64,000 nucleotides of DNA, from positions 1-64,000 of the forward strand of contig CACYTF010000006.1 in the NCBI GenBank assembly GCA_902777335.1. Direction: 5' to 3'. The stretch is from an uncultured Eubacteriales bacterium (GTDB lineage Bacteria; Bacillota; Clostridia; Christensenellales; Aristaeellaceae). Position numbers and translations under genes: made by a program. The notes beneath the pieces are model-generated. The model saw only the letters and a program-made list of their open reading frames with translations. It was not told where the DNA came from and made no database searches. Positions 32,243 through 41,575 of this stretch are shown here, piece by piece; within the stretch, counting starts at the first letter, position 1, and each line of letters starts with the position of its first letter.

Positions 32243-32985
32243 GCGTGAATGTGCCCCTCAAGCAAGGAGAAAGGCTGGACGATCTGCAGCTGGACGGGCT
32301 GAAGCTGATCCAGCGGCCGGATGCCTTTCGCTTCGGCACCGACAGCGTGCTGCTGGCGGACTTCGCCGCGCCCCGGCGGGGCGAGGCGGCGGCGGACCTG
32401 GGCTGTGGCACCGGGGCCATCGCGCTGCTGATGGCGGGGCACCAGCCGCGCTGTGAGATCGACGCGGTGGAGCTGCAGCCGGACATCGCCGACATGGCGG
32501 CGCGCAGCGTGGCGCTGAACGGCCTCGAGGCGCGGGTGCGGGTGCACTGCATGGACATGCGCGAGGCCTGGCGGACGCTGGGCGCGGGCCGCTGTTCGCT
32601 GGCAGTGTGCAACCCGCCCTACGGGCGCAGCGGCGCGGCGCTGGAGAGCGAGAGCGAGACCAAGCGCCTGGCCCGCCACGAGGGCGACCTGACGCCCGGC
32701 GACATCGCCCGCAGCGCCGCGAAGCTATTGAAGAACGGCGGCCGCTTCTGCGCGATCTACCCCGCGCCCCGGGCCTACGAATTGATGCGCGCCATGGACG
32801 AGGCCGGCATCGCGCCCAAGCGCCTGCGCACCGTGCACGGCGTGGCGGGCTGCGCGCCCAAGTTCGTGCTGCTGGAGGGCGTCCGCCAGGGCGGCGAGGG
32901 CCTGCACTGGCTGCCCCCGCTCATACTGCGCCACGAGGACGGCAGCTTCACCGGGGAGTGGCACAGGATATATGACGCAAGGTGA
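32239..32985 (+). CDS. TrmN6/YfiC-like tRNA (adenine-N6) methyltransferase
   Basis: A 248-aa SAM-dependent methylase. KLIQRPDAFRFGTDSVLLADF is the family N-terminus. DLGCGTGAIALLMA binds SAM and VCNPPYGRSG is the NPPY catalytic motif of N6-adenine methylases. By family it modifies A37 of a valine tRNA or a related site. Its ATG overlaps the previous stop (ATGA), so translation is coupled to the wall protein gene. Confidence 0.88.
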   Translation: MSVNVPLKQGERLDDLQLDGLKLIQRPDAFRFGTDSVLLADFAAPRRGEAAADLGCGTGAIALLMAGHQPRCEIDAVELQPDIADMAARSVALNGLEARVRVHCMDMREAWRTLGAGRCSLAVCNPPYGRSGAALESESETKRLARHEGDLTPGDIARSAAKLLKNGGRFCAIYPAPRAYELMRAMDEAGIAPKRLRTVHGVAGCAPKFVLLEGVRQGGEGLHWLPPLILRHEDGSFTGEWHRIYDAR

Positions 32986-32987
32986 AT

Positions 32988-33008
32988 GTGGAGAGTGGAG
33001 AGTGGAGA
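32988..33008 (+). repeat. Heptamer repeat (GTGGAGA)x3
   Basis: Three exact 7-bp units right after the methylase stop. The 7-bp period is the same as in the arrays at 8613-8711. Confidence 0.7.
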
Positions 33009-33042
33009 CGGCGGATGCGCCGCCGATACGACAATGCATGTG

Positions 33043-33075
33043 AAACCGCGGGAGCGATGATCGCTCCCGCGGTTT
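33043..33075. terminator. Bidirectional terminator between methylase and thiT
   Basis: AAACCGCGGGAGCGA and TCGCTCCCGCGGTTT form a perfect 15-bp stem with a 3-nt loop, with TTTT on the plus side. It separates two convergent genes. Confidence 0.85.
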
Positions 33076-33116
33076 TGTGGGGGTTGCGGCTTTCAGGGGA
33101 TCATCCGAAGGAATAA

Positions 33117-33698
33117 TCAGGCCAGATCCGCGCCGTGAATGTACTTTTTCAGCGGCACATAGATGATGTTTGCCACGATCTCGGTGATGACCAGCTCGGC
33201 GAGCATATACCAACCGTTGTAGAGGAAGGAATACAGCCAGGGGGAGGTCATGGACATGTTCATAAAGCTTTCGGGCATCCAGCCGCCCCAGATCCACACA
33301 CCGGTGATGTAGTGGCACAGGAATCGGAGGAAGAAAGTGACGGCAATCCCGACGCAGACGGAGGCGCGGGTTTTGCCGCAGGGCCCGTCGAAAATGCCGG
33401 AGAGGCCGATGCAGGTATACGCGACGACATAGTCAAAGAGAATGACGCCTATGGCGGTCAGGAAGGTGGTGGCGTAGCCGACGTTGTCCAGGCCGAAGAG
33501 CATCTGGAGGATGCCGTAGACAAAAGCGGTAAATGTGCCCCACTTCCAGCCCCAGCGATGGCTGATGATGATCAGCGGAAGCATGCTGACAATGGTGACG
33601 CCGCCGCCGAACGGCAGGTCAATTTTCAGAAAGCTCAGGACGGTTGCGATGGCGATGAAAATCGCGCTCTCGGTCAGTTTTCGGACGGACTTGGACAT
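33117..33698 (-). CDS. thiT: Thiamine ECF transporter S component ThiT
   Basis: A 193-aa integral membrane protein with about six membrane helices. It resembles the YuaJ/ThiT family (SAIFIAIATVLSFLKIDLPFGGG at the start, GWKWGTFTAFVYGILQMLFG, TGVWIWGGWMPE, VNIIYVPLKKYI-like end). It binds thiamine and works with a shared ECF module encoded elsewhere. AGGAGG lies 9 nt before the ATG at 33698. The TPP riboswitch directly upstream fixes the role. Confidence 0.93.
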   Translation of the reverse strand: MSKSVRKLTESAIFIAIATVLSFLKIDLPFGGGVTIVSMLPLIIISHRWGWKWGTFTAFVYGILQMLFGLDNVGYATTFLTAIGVILFDYVVAYTCIGLSGIFDGPCGKTRASVCVGIAVTFFLRFLCHYITGVWIWGGWMPESFMNMSMTSPWLYSFLYNGWYMLAELVITEIVANIIYVPLKKYIHGADLA

Positions 33699-33730
33699 AA
33701 GGTCATACCTCCTTTTTTTGCGCGCGGGGC

Positions 33731-33878
33731 AAAGAAAATCCCACATGCTCTCACATGCGGGAAACGGAGTGCCCCATTCGGTGGCGTTCCGCTTCCCTAC
33801 GGTGGGATTATCCACTTCAGGTTCCAAGGGACCGGGCGGTCTACGCCCATCTCAGCCTTTCGGCGCCCCCAGCGGTTG
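33731..33878 (-). promoter_or_regulatory. TPP riboswitch (THI element) with terminator upstream of thiT
   Basis: On the minus strand the aptamer shows GGGGCGCCGAAAGGCTGAGA, later CCTTGGAACCTGA and GGATAATCCCACCGTAGGGAA: the conserved THI-box blocks. A terminator follows at 33740-33761 (CCCGCATG/CATGTGGG, then ATTTTCTTT). TPP binding should favour termination and lower thiT expression. Confidence 0.93.
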
Positions 33879-33885
33879 TGAAAAC

Positions 33886-33914
33886 AGTATAGGCCTGTGT
33901 GGCCAAATTGTCAA
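33886..33914 (-). promoter_or_regulatory. Promoter of thiT
   Basis: On the minus strand TTGACA (33909-33914), 17 nt, TATACT (33886-33891), with the start just before the aptamer. Confidence 0.8.
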
Positions 33915-33986
33915 GCGCAATGTGTTAAGCGGCGATCATTTTCTCCCGCGGCGCTTCCCGCGTTGTCTCCTGTGTGCCGGATGGGA

Positions 33987-34424
33987 TCACCGGCACAGCT
34001 CGGCCACGATGGCGTTGATCGCCTTGCCGTCCGCCTTGCCCTTCAGCGCGGGCATCACGGCCTTCATGATCTGGCCCTTGTTCTTCGTGGCCAGCACGTC
34101 CGCGAAGCGCTCCGCCAGGAACGCCCGGATCTCGTCCTCGGACATCAGCTTCGGCGCGTACTCACAGATCACGTCGTAGTTGTACTGGTACTCCGCCTTC
34201 AATTCAGCGCGGTCGTCCGGGCAGCTGTCCAGCTGCTCCCGGGCCGTCTTCAGGGACTTCTGGATCACCTGGTCCACCAGCGCCTCGCCGATGTCCTCCC
34301 GGGTGCCCGCGTCGATGGCGGCCTTCTTCACGTCGGCGATCAGCGTGGAGAGCACGCCCTTGCGCGCCTTGTCGCGGGCCTTCATGGCCGCGACCATGTC
34401 GTTGTGCAGCGTTTCAAATGTCAT
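33987..34424 (-). CDS. yqeY: YqeY/GatB-like protein
   Basis: A 145-aa cytosolic protein of the YqeY family, related to the tail domain of the amidotransferase subunit GatB (GVLSTLIADVKKAAID, then NKGQIMKAVMPALKGKADGKAINAIVAELC). The exact role is unknown. It lies 45 nt after the ABC ATPase gene on the same strand and could be read from the same transcript. Confidence 0.93.
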   Translation of the reverse strand: MTFETLHNDMVAAMKARDKARKGVLSTLIADVKKAAIDAGTREDIGEALVDQVIQKSLKTAREQLDSCPDDRAELKAEYQYNYDVICEYAPKLMSEDEIRAFLAERFADVLATKNKGQIMKAVMPALKGKADGKAINAIVAELCR

Positions 34425-34469
34425 GGTTTATGCCTCCAATTTCAGTTTTGACGGCCTGGGCGGGGCGCC

Positions 34470-35564
<1,095 letters not shown>

Positions 35565-35565
35565 A

Positions 35566-37392
35566 TCAACCCCCCACTCCTTTGTCGATCGACGCGCCCG
35601 TCAGCTTGTTGACGATGAAGTTCACCAGCAGCACCACGATGATGATCAGCAGGTTGATGGCGTTGCCGAACTGCGCCCAGCCCTTCTCGGAGTACTGCAT
35701 CAGCATTGTGGTCAGCAGGGTGTTGCTGGTGGGCACCAGCAGCACGAACAGCGACAGCTCCCGCATGCAGGACACCATGGGCACCAGGTATCCGGACAGT
35801 ATGCTGGTCTTCTGGATCGGGCAGATCACCCGCAGCATGCGCTTCCACCAGGGCACGCCGTTGATGATCGCGGCCTCCTCGATCTCGCCGGACAGCTGCA
35901 GCATGGCGTTCAGCCCGGAGCGGGAGGCGAAGGGCAGGTACTTCACGGACCCCACCAGCGCCAGCAGCATAAAGCCCCTCAGCCATGGCAGCTTGGCGCT
36001 CATGGCCAGGTAGATCGCGCCGAAGGCCAGCGAGGGCATCAGGTACGGGAAGAACGACAGGGAATTGACCAGGTTGGCCAGCCGGCTGCCCCGGCGCTTG
36101 GCCACGCCGTAGCCAAGCAGTATGCCGCAGGTGCCCGCCACGAACGCGGATACGGCGGCCAGGCTCAGGCTGTAGCCCAGCGCGCTCCAGACCCTGGGGT
36201 TCAGAAGGATGCCGGTGGAATCGCCCTGGTCCAGCCGCGCTTCCAGATTGGTGCCGATCCAGAAGTCCAGCGTCATGTTGCCGGGGCTGTAGTCGCCGGC
36301 CTTGACGATGATCGACTCCATCGCGAAGGTCAGAAGCGGCGTCACGGCCACCAGCAGCAGCAGGACCACCAGCAGTATCGCCAGCGGGTAGTTGGCCCTG
36401 CCCAGGTTGATCTTGCTGATCCGGCTGCTCTTGCCCGTCACCGTGGTGTAATTCTTGCGGCTGTTGGTCACCCGCTGGTTGAGCAGCAGTATGACCACGC
36501 CCATGCAGATCATCACCGAGGCGATGATGTAGGCCTGGCCGGGGTAGCTGTCCATCAGCGACTTCATCTTCGTGGACAGCACGTAGTAGCGCACCGGCGA
36601 GCCCAGGAACACCGGCACCGAGTAGGCGCTCATGGAGCTGGCGAACACCAGCAGGAACGTGGACATCAGGGCGGGCCGCACCACCGGCAGCGTGATGCGG
36701 CGGATGATGCGCGCGCGCCGGGTCCGCAATATGGTGGCCGCCTCCTCCAAGTTGGCGTCCATGTTGCGCAGCATGGTGCCGATCAGTATATAGGCGTAGG
36801 GGGCGTAGTGCAGGCCCAGCACCAGCGCGATCGGAAACGCGCCGTACACGAACCACTCCGGCATGTACACGCCGAACACCGCGGCCATGATGCCGTTGGA
36901 GGTCTTCAGGCCGATGTTGACGTTCTTGAAGAAGTTCTCCCAGAACAGCGCCAGCGTCCACGAGGGCATGATGTAGGGAAACGTGAACACGGCGGACACG
37001 AATTTGACGTACTTCAAATTGGTGCGCGTCACCAGGAAGGCCACCGTGCCGCCGAACACGATGGCGATCAGCGACGCGGATACGGACACGAGCAGCGTGT
37101 TCAGGAGGGGCTCGTAGAACTGTATGCGGCTGTAGTCGTTCTCCCGGGTGGCGAACAGCCGCTGGAAGTGGTACAGCGACAGTTCCCCCGCGGTCTGCTG
37201 CGCCGCCCTGGCCTCGCGGCCGGGGTGGATGGTCAGCGTTTCGGCGCACAGCGAAAGCAGCGGGTACAGCGTCAGCACCGTCAGCGCCACGGCGAACACG
37301 AGCAGCACAATATTGGCCGGTTTGGTCAACCAGGCCAATGTGCGGCCCCTGATCCGCTTCATGGCACGCCTGCGGGCGCTCACCGCATCCAT
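35566..37392 (-). CDS. ABC transporter permease, fused double BPD_transp_1 domain (FbpB type)
   Basis: A 608-aa membrane protein with two permease modules, each with an EAA loop (NLEEAATILRTRRARIIRRITLPV at about 230 and EIEEAAIINGVPWWKRMLRVICPI at about 550). About 12 helices, as in FbpB/SfuB. It forms both halves of the pore for a family-1/6 binding protein. GGAGGG lies 6 nt before the ATG at 37392; the frame open upstream to 37557 overlaps the 3' end of the binding-protein gene and lacks homology. Confidence 0.9.
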   Translation of the reverse strand: MDAVSARRRAMKRIRGRTLAWLTKPANIVLLVFAVALTVLTLYPLLSLCAETLTIHPGREARAAQQTAGELSLYHFQRLFATRENDYSRIQFYEPLLNTLLVSVSASLIAIVFGGTVAFLVTRTNLKYVKFVSAVFTFPYIMPSWTLALFWENFFKNVNIGLKTSNGIMAAVFGVYMPEWFVYGAFPIALVLGLHYAPYAYILIGTMLRNMDANLEEAATILRTRRARIIRRITLPVVRPALMSTFLLVFASSMSAYSVPVFLGSPVRYYVLSTKMKSLMDSYPGQAYIIASVMICMGVVILLLNQRVTNSRKNYTTVTGKSSRISKINLGRANYPLAILLVVLLLLVAVTPLLTFAMESIIVKAGDYSPGNMTLDFWIGTNLEARLDQGDSTGILLNPRVWSALGYSLSLAAVSAFVAGTCGILLGYGVAKRRGSRLANLVNSLSFFPYLMPSLAFGAIYLAMSAKLPWLRGFMLLALVGSVKYLPFASRSGLNAMLQLSGEIEEAAIINGVPWWKRMLRVICPIQKTSILSGYLVPMVSCMRELSLFVLLVPTSNTLLTTMLMQYSEKGWAQFGNAINLLIIIVVLLVNFIVNKLTGASIDKGVGG

Positions 37393-37475
37393 CCGTTTCC
37401 CTCCTCCGCGGGCCGTATTGAAAAAACGGCGGTTCGGGCATGCCCGCCCCGCCGAAAGGGTCTGCCGCCTGCAGG

Positions 37476-38618
37476 TCAGTTCTGGCAGTGCCGGAGTATG
37501 AAGTCCTCCACGTCGAAGCTCTCGAGGATGTAGTCCGCGTCCTCCATCACCAGGCACGCCTTCCAGGCGTCGATGGGCAGGTCGCCCTCGTTCACCGCGA
37601 GGGCGGGGTTCGGCGAATACGCGCCGATGTTCTTGCCCCAGGGCTTAAAGCCGTCCTCACTCATCAGGTATTCAATGAACAGCATGGCGGTGTAGGGGCG
37701 ATTGGCGTTCACGTTCACCATCGTGTACATCGGGTACATGAACCCGGCGAAGGGCTCCACCGCGTAGCCGTTTGCCGCCGCGTCATAGGCGGCCACGGTC
37801 AGGTTGTCGGTGAGCACCGACGAGGAGCGCAGCTTGCTGAGCACGAACAGGCCGATCGTGCCCGCGGCGGTCTCCTGGCTCACCTCCTCCGCGATGGAGG
37901 TGTCGGACTTGCCGAAGGTGACGTTGGCCAGGAACTCGGCCACCCACTTGTAGCCGGCGTTCTGATAGCCGCCCAGGTCGATCTCCTCGCCCTTCCAGGC
38001 CCTGTAGGCCTCGGCCAGCCGGTCGGCCCACTCGGGCTTGGTGCACATGACCAGGAAGTTCATGTTCACCTTCTCGCTCTCCGGGTTCTTGAAGATCACC
38101 CTGCCCTTCATCTCCGACGCGGTCAGCTCCCACACGTTTTGAATCGCGGGCACGGCATCCCCCAGGTTGTTGTAGATGAACAGCTTGTTGATGTACTGGT
38201 GCACCAGCGCGGGCTGCTGCTCGGCCTCGCTCACCGCGTCCTTCACGCCGGCGGGCACGAAGTTGATCACCAGGCCCTCGTCGATGGCGTCGGTCAGCTG
38301 CGCCCCGTCCTGGATCATGACCATGTCCGCGGCGCCGCTGCCGGTCTCGCTGCGCAGCTTGGTGTAGATCTCCTGGTCCTTCAGGTTGTTCGATTCAAAG
38401 GGAATGTCGTACAGCGCGCCAAAGTCTTCCGCGGCGGTGGTGATGCGGCTGGTGTTGCCGTACACCACGAAGGTGCCGGTCTCGGCCTGGGCCCGGGCCA
38501 CCAGTTCGTCGTGCGTCATCGACTGGCCCGCCTCCACGTCGGCGGCCACGTCTGCAAAAGCGGGGGCGGCGCACAGCAGCAGCGCCAGCGCCAGCACTAA
38601 AGACAGGGTTTTCTTCAT
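37476..38618 (-). CDS. ABC transporter substrate-binding protein (Fe3+/AEP/thiamine-like family)
   Basis: A 380-aa periplasmic-type binding protein. The signal peptide MKKTLSLVLALALLLCAAP ends AFADVAAD (A-x-A site). A Cys occurs inside the hydrophobic core, but no lipobox pattern follows it. Mature motifs TFVVYGNTSRITTAAEDF and GTIGLFVLSKLRSS fit the SBP_bac_6/FbpA-like group, which binds ferric iron, 2-aminoethylphosphonate, thiamine or polyamines. The ligand cannot be told here. First gene of a three-gene operon with its own promoter. Confidence 0.85.
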   Translation of the reverse strand: MKKTLSLVLALALLLCAAPAFADVAADVEAGQSMTHDELVARAQAETGTFVVYGNTSRITTAAEDFGALYDIPFESNNLKDQEIYTKLRSETGSGAADMVMIQDGAQLTDAIDEGLVINFVPAGVKDAVSEAEQQPALVHQYINKLFIYNNLGDAVPAIQNVWELTASEMKGRVIFKNPESEKVNMNFLVMCTKPEWADRLAEAYRAWKGEEIDLGGYQNAGYKWVAEFLANVTFGKSDTSIAEEVSQETAAGTIGLFVLSKLRSSSVLTDNLTVAAYDAAANGYAVEPFAGFMYPMYTMVNVNANRPYTAMLFIEYLMSEDGFKPWGKNIGAYSPNPALAVNEGDLPIDAWKACLVMEDADYILESFDVEDFILRHCQN

Positions 38619-38659
38619 CGCGAATGACCTCCCGTAATCAAGTCGTTCCCTTAACCCGA

Positions 38660-38688
38660 TAATACCATTATTTTCCGACAAACGCAAC
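38660..38688 (-). promoter_or_regulatory. Promoter of the Fbp-type importer operon
   Basis: On the minus strand TTGCGT (38683-38688), 17 nt, TATTAT (38660-38665), about 40 nt upstream of the ATG at 38618. Confidence 0.55.
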
Positions 38689-38703
38689 ACCCGCCAAACG
38701 CGT

Positions 38704-41547
38704 TCAACCCTCGCCCCCGGCGGTGGCCTCGTAGATCAGTTCGCCCAGCGTGCGCATCAGGTGCTCCGGCTCCACGGGCTTGTTCAGGTGGGCGTTCATG
38801 CCGGCCTGCATGCTCTGCTGCACGTCCTCGTCGAAGGCGTTGGCGGTCAGCGCGATGATCGGTATGCGCTTTGCGTCCGCCCGGTCCAGCGCGCGGATGG
38901 CGGCGGCGGCCTCCAGGCCGTCCATCTCCGGCATGCGCACGTCCATCAGTATCGCGTCGTAGTAGCCGGGCTCGTGCTGCGCGAACATGTCCACGGCGAT
39001 GCGGCCGTTCTCGGCGTGCTCGCTGGTGATCTCCTCCATCTCCAGCAGGTCCATCATGATCTCGGCGTTGATCTCCATGTCCTCGGCCAGCAGTATGCGC
39101 CGGCCCGCAAGCTCCGCCCGCGCCTTCTCCTTGAACATGCCCAGGTTGTTGCGGCGGGCGACCCGCTCGAACTCCTCGATCACGTTCGACGCGAACAGCG
39201 GCTTTGAGAGGAAGCTGTCCACGCCCACGCTGTGGGCCTCCTCCTGGATGTCGTCCCAGTTGTAGGCCGTCAGCACCACCACGGTGGTCTCGCTGTCGTG
39301 CTGCTCGCGTATGGCCCGGGTGGCCTCCATGCCGTTCATCTCCGGCATGCTCCAGTCCATCAGCACCAGGTTGTAGGGCTGCTGCTTGGTGCGCTGCACC
39401 TCCATCATGCGCAGCGCCTCCGCGGCGCTGGTGGAGATGTCCGCCCGGATGCCCACCTCGCCCAGCACCATGCGGGCGTGCTCGGCGGCCACGATGTCGT
39501 CGTCCACCACCAGCACGTGCATGCTGGCCGGGTCGATGGCGCTCTGCTCGCCGGCGTCCTTCTTGTCGCAGTTCCGAAGCGTCACCGTCACGGCGAACTC
39601 GGTGCCCACGCCCTTTTCGGACTCCACCGCGATGGAGCCGTTCATCATCTCCACGATGCTCTTGGTGATGGCCATGCCCAGGCCGGTGCTGCCGAACTTG
39701 TTCTTCCGGCCGCTGTTCTCCTGGGAGAAGGCCTCGAAGATCTTCGGTATGAACTCCTTGTCCATGCCGATGCCGGTGTCCTTGATGCAGAAGCACAGCG
39801 TGGACTGGTCCTCGAACACCGCCGTCCGCTCCACCGTCATCGTGACGCTGCCGGGGGCCTCGGTGAACTTGATGGCGTTGGAGAGTATGTTGATCAGCAC
39901 TTCCTTCAGCTTCATGTCGTCGCCGATGTAGTAGTCGTCCACGTGGCTTTTCATGCGGCACTCGTAGGTCAGGCCCTTGTCGCGGCACTGGGACATGACC
40001 ATCGTGTTGATCTGCTCCAGCATGGCGCTGAAGGAGAACTCCTCGCGCCGCAGCACCAGCCGGCCGGACTCGATGCGGCTCATGTCGAGGATGTCGTTGA
40101 TCAGCCCCAGCAGGTGCCGGGCGCTGCCGCCGATCTTCTCCAGGTACTCCCGGGTCTCCGCGTCCAGGTTGCTCCGCTTCAATGCCAGCGTGTCCAGGCC
40201 GATGATGGCGTTCATCGGCGTGCGGATCTCGTGGCTCATGTTGGACAGGAACGTGGTCTTGGCCTTGTTGGCCTCCTCGGCCATGGTCAGCGCCTCGGCC
40301 AGGGCCTCGTTCTTGGCCATCGACTCGCGGACCTCGGCGTCGATCTCGGTCAGGCCCAGGCCGATGGAGTGCACGATGTGGTCGTCCCGGTCCTCCACCC
40401 GGCGCACGCCGGCCATGCGGATCATCTCGTAGTACTCGCGGCCGTCGCGCCGGGCCAGGTAGCGGTAGGCGATCAGCGGCTGCTTTGACAGCGCGTCGCG
40501 GATGTTGTCCGGGTCGATGAAGCTCAGAAAGCCCGCCCGGTAGCTCTCGGTGACCGAGGTGTTCGCGTACCAGGTCAGCCGCTCCAGGTACGGGAACTGT
40601 ATGCCCTCCGGCGTCTGCTCCACGTCGTCGGGGTCGCCCCGGTAGCAGATGCCCACGTCCTCGTCCAGGTCCACGTAGTACACGCAGCGGTAGTCCGACG
40701 CCATGGCCGTGATCATGCTGTTCGCCTGGGTGTTCATGTGGCTGACGTGCTGGCGCAGGTCGTTGCGCAGGCCGGCGATGGTGTCCTGCATCTTCAGCAT
40801 GCTGTCGTTGCGCAGGTCGGACTCGGTGGCGACCCGGGCGCTCCTGCCGCCGGTGAGCTCGTCCATGTCGTTGGCCAGGTCGTTCAGGTTGCCGTTGATC
40901 TGCTCGATGCGCATGCCGAAATGGCGGGTCATGAACAGCGCCAGCGCGATGCCGACGGCCAGCGACAGCGCGCTGGCGACGATGATGGTGCGGGTGTTCT
41001 GGTTCAGCTGGCTCTCGTACCAGGCGGCCTCAAAGTCGACGGCGACCATGCCGCCCACCTTGCCCTGGGAATCGAACACCGGGCTGTAGGCGCTGTAGAA
41101 GCGGCCCCACTTGTCCTCGTAGGGCACGCCGTCCACGGCGGCCACGCCCTGGCTGGCGCTGTACAGCGCGTCCGTGCGGGCGATGGGCGCGCCGAACTCC
41201 GCCGGGTCCACGGCGTCGGAGTCGATGGTGAACGCGAAGTTCCCGTCCCCCAGATCCTGTATGCAGTAGATGTAGGCCAGGTTGATGTTGTCCCGGAAGG
41301 TGTTCAGCATGTCCACGACCGCCTGGTATTGGGGCGTGCCCTTGTCCTCGGCGGTCAGGCGCTCCAGCACGTCGCCGTCCAGTATGTCCGCCGCCGTGTT
41401 GACGACGTCCAGCATGCGCTCATCGATCTGCGTCTTCATGGCGCCGCGCGACTGCCGCATCAGCGCGATGCCAAGCGTCAGGTTCGTCAATAGCAGGAAC
41501 GCTGACGCGATCAGTATTATTCTCGTGCGCAGTCCAATGCGTTTCAT
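38704..41547 (-). CDS. Hybrid sensor histidine kinase with two receiver domains
   Basis: A 947-aa membrane sensor. TM1 (IILIASAFLLLTNLTLGIAL) is followed by an extracellular sensory domain (dCache-like by size) of about 150 residues, TM2 (IIVASALSLAVGIALALFM), a PAS-like region, then the kinase core. The H box is FLSNMSHEIRTPMNAI, the N box ILSNAIKF, and the G boxes DTGIGM and GSTGLGMAI. REC1 has DDD and LMDWSMPEMNG. REC2 has AED and LMDVRMPEMDG plus KPVE. There is no HPt domain. ATG at 41547 with GAGGTG upstream. Third gene of the signalling operon, 28 nt after the permease-kinase fusion. Its core is nearly identical to that gene's, indicating duplication. Confidence 0.9.
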   Translation of the reverse strand: MKRIGLRTRIILIASAFLLLTNLTLGIALMRQSRGAMKTQIDERMLDVVNTAADILDGDVLERLTAEDKGTPQYQAVVDMLNTFRDNINLAYIYCIQDLGDGNFAFTIDSDAVDPAEFGAPIARTDALYSASQGVAAVDGVPYEDKWGRFYSAYSPVFDSQGKVGGMVAVDFEAAWYESQLNQNTRTIIVASALSLAVGIALALFMTRHFGMRIEQINGNLNDLANDMDELTGGRSARVATESDLRNDSMLKMQDTIAGLRNDLRQHVSHMNTQANSMITAMASDYRCVYYVDLDEDVGICYRGDPDDVEQTPEGIQFPYLERLTWYANTSVTESYRAGFLSFIDPDNIRDALSKQPLIAYRYLARRDGREYYEMIRMAGVRRVEDRDDHIVHSIGLGLTEIDAEVRESMAKNEALAEALTMAEEANKAKTTFLSNMSHEIRTPMNAIIGLDTLALKRSNLDAETREYLEKIGGSARHLLGLINDILDMSRIESGRLVLRREEFSFSAMLEQINTMVMSQCRDKGLTYECRMKSHVDDYYIGDDMKLKEVLINILSNAIKFTEAPGSVTMTVERTAVFEDQSTLCFCIKDTGIGMDKEFIPKIFEAFSQENSGRKNKFGSTGLGMAITKSIVEMMNGSIAVESEKGVGTEFAVTVTLRNCDKKDAGEQSAIDPASMHVLVVDDDIVAAEHARMVLGEVGIRADISTSAAEALRMMEVQRTKQQPYNLVLMDWSMPEMNGMEATRAIREQHDSETTVVVLTAYNWDDIQEEAHSVGVDSFLSKPLFASNVIEEFERVARRNNLGMFKEKARAELAGRRILLAEDMEINAEIMMDLLEMEEITSEHAENGRIAVDMFAQHEPGYYDAILMDVRMPEMDGLEAAAAIRALDRADAKRIPIIALTANAFDEDVQQSMQAGMNAHLNKPVEPEHLMRTLGELIYEATAGGEG

Positions 41548-41575
41548 GGCCACACCTCGCTGTGTATCGTCGTCG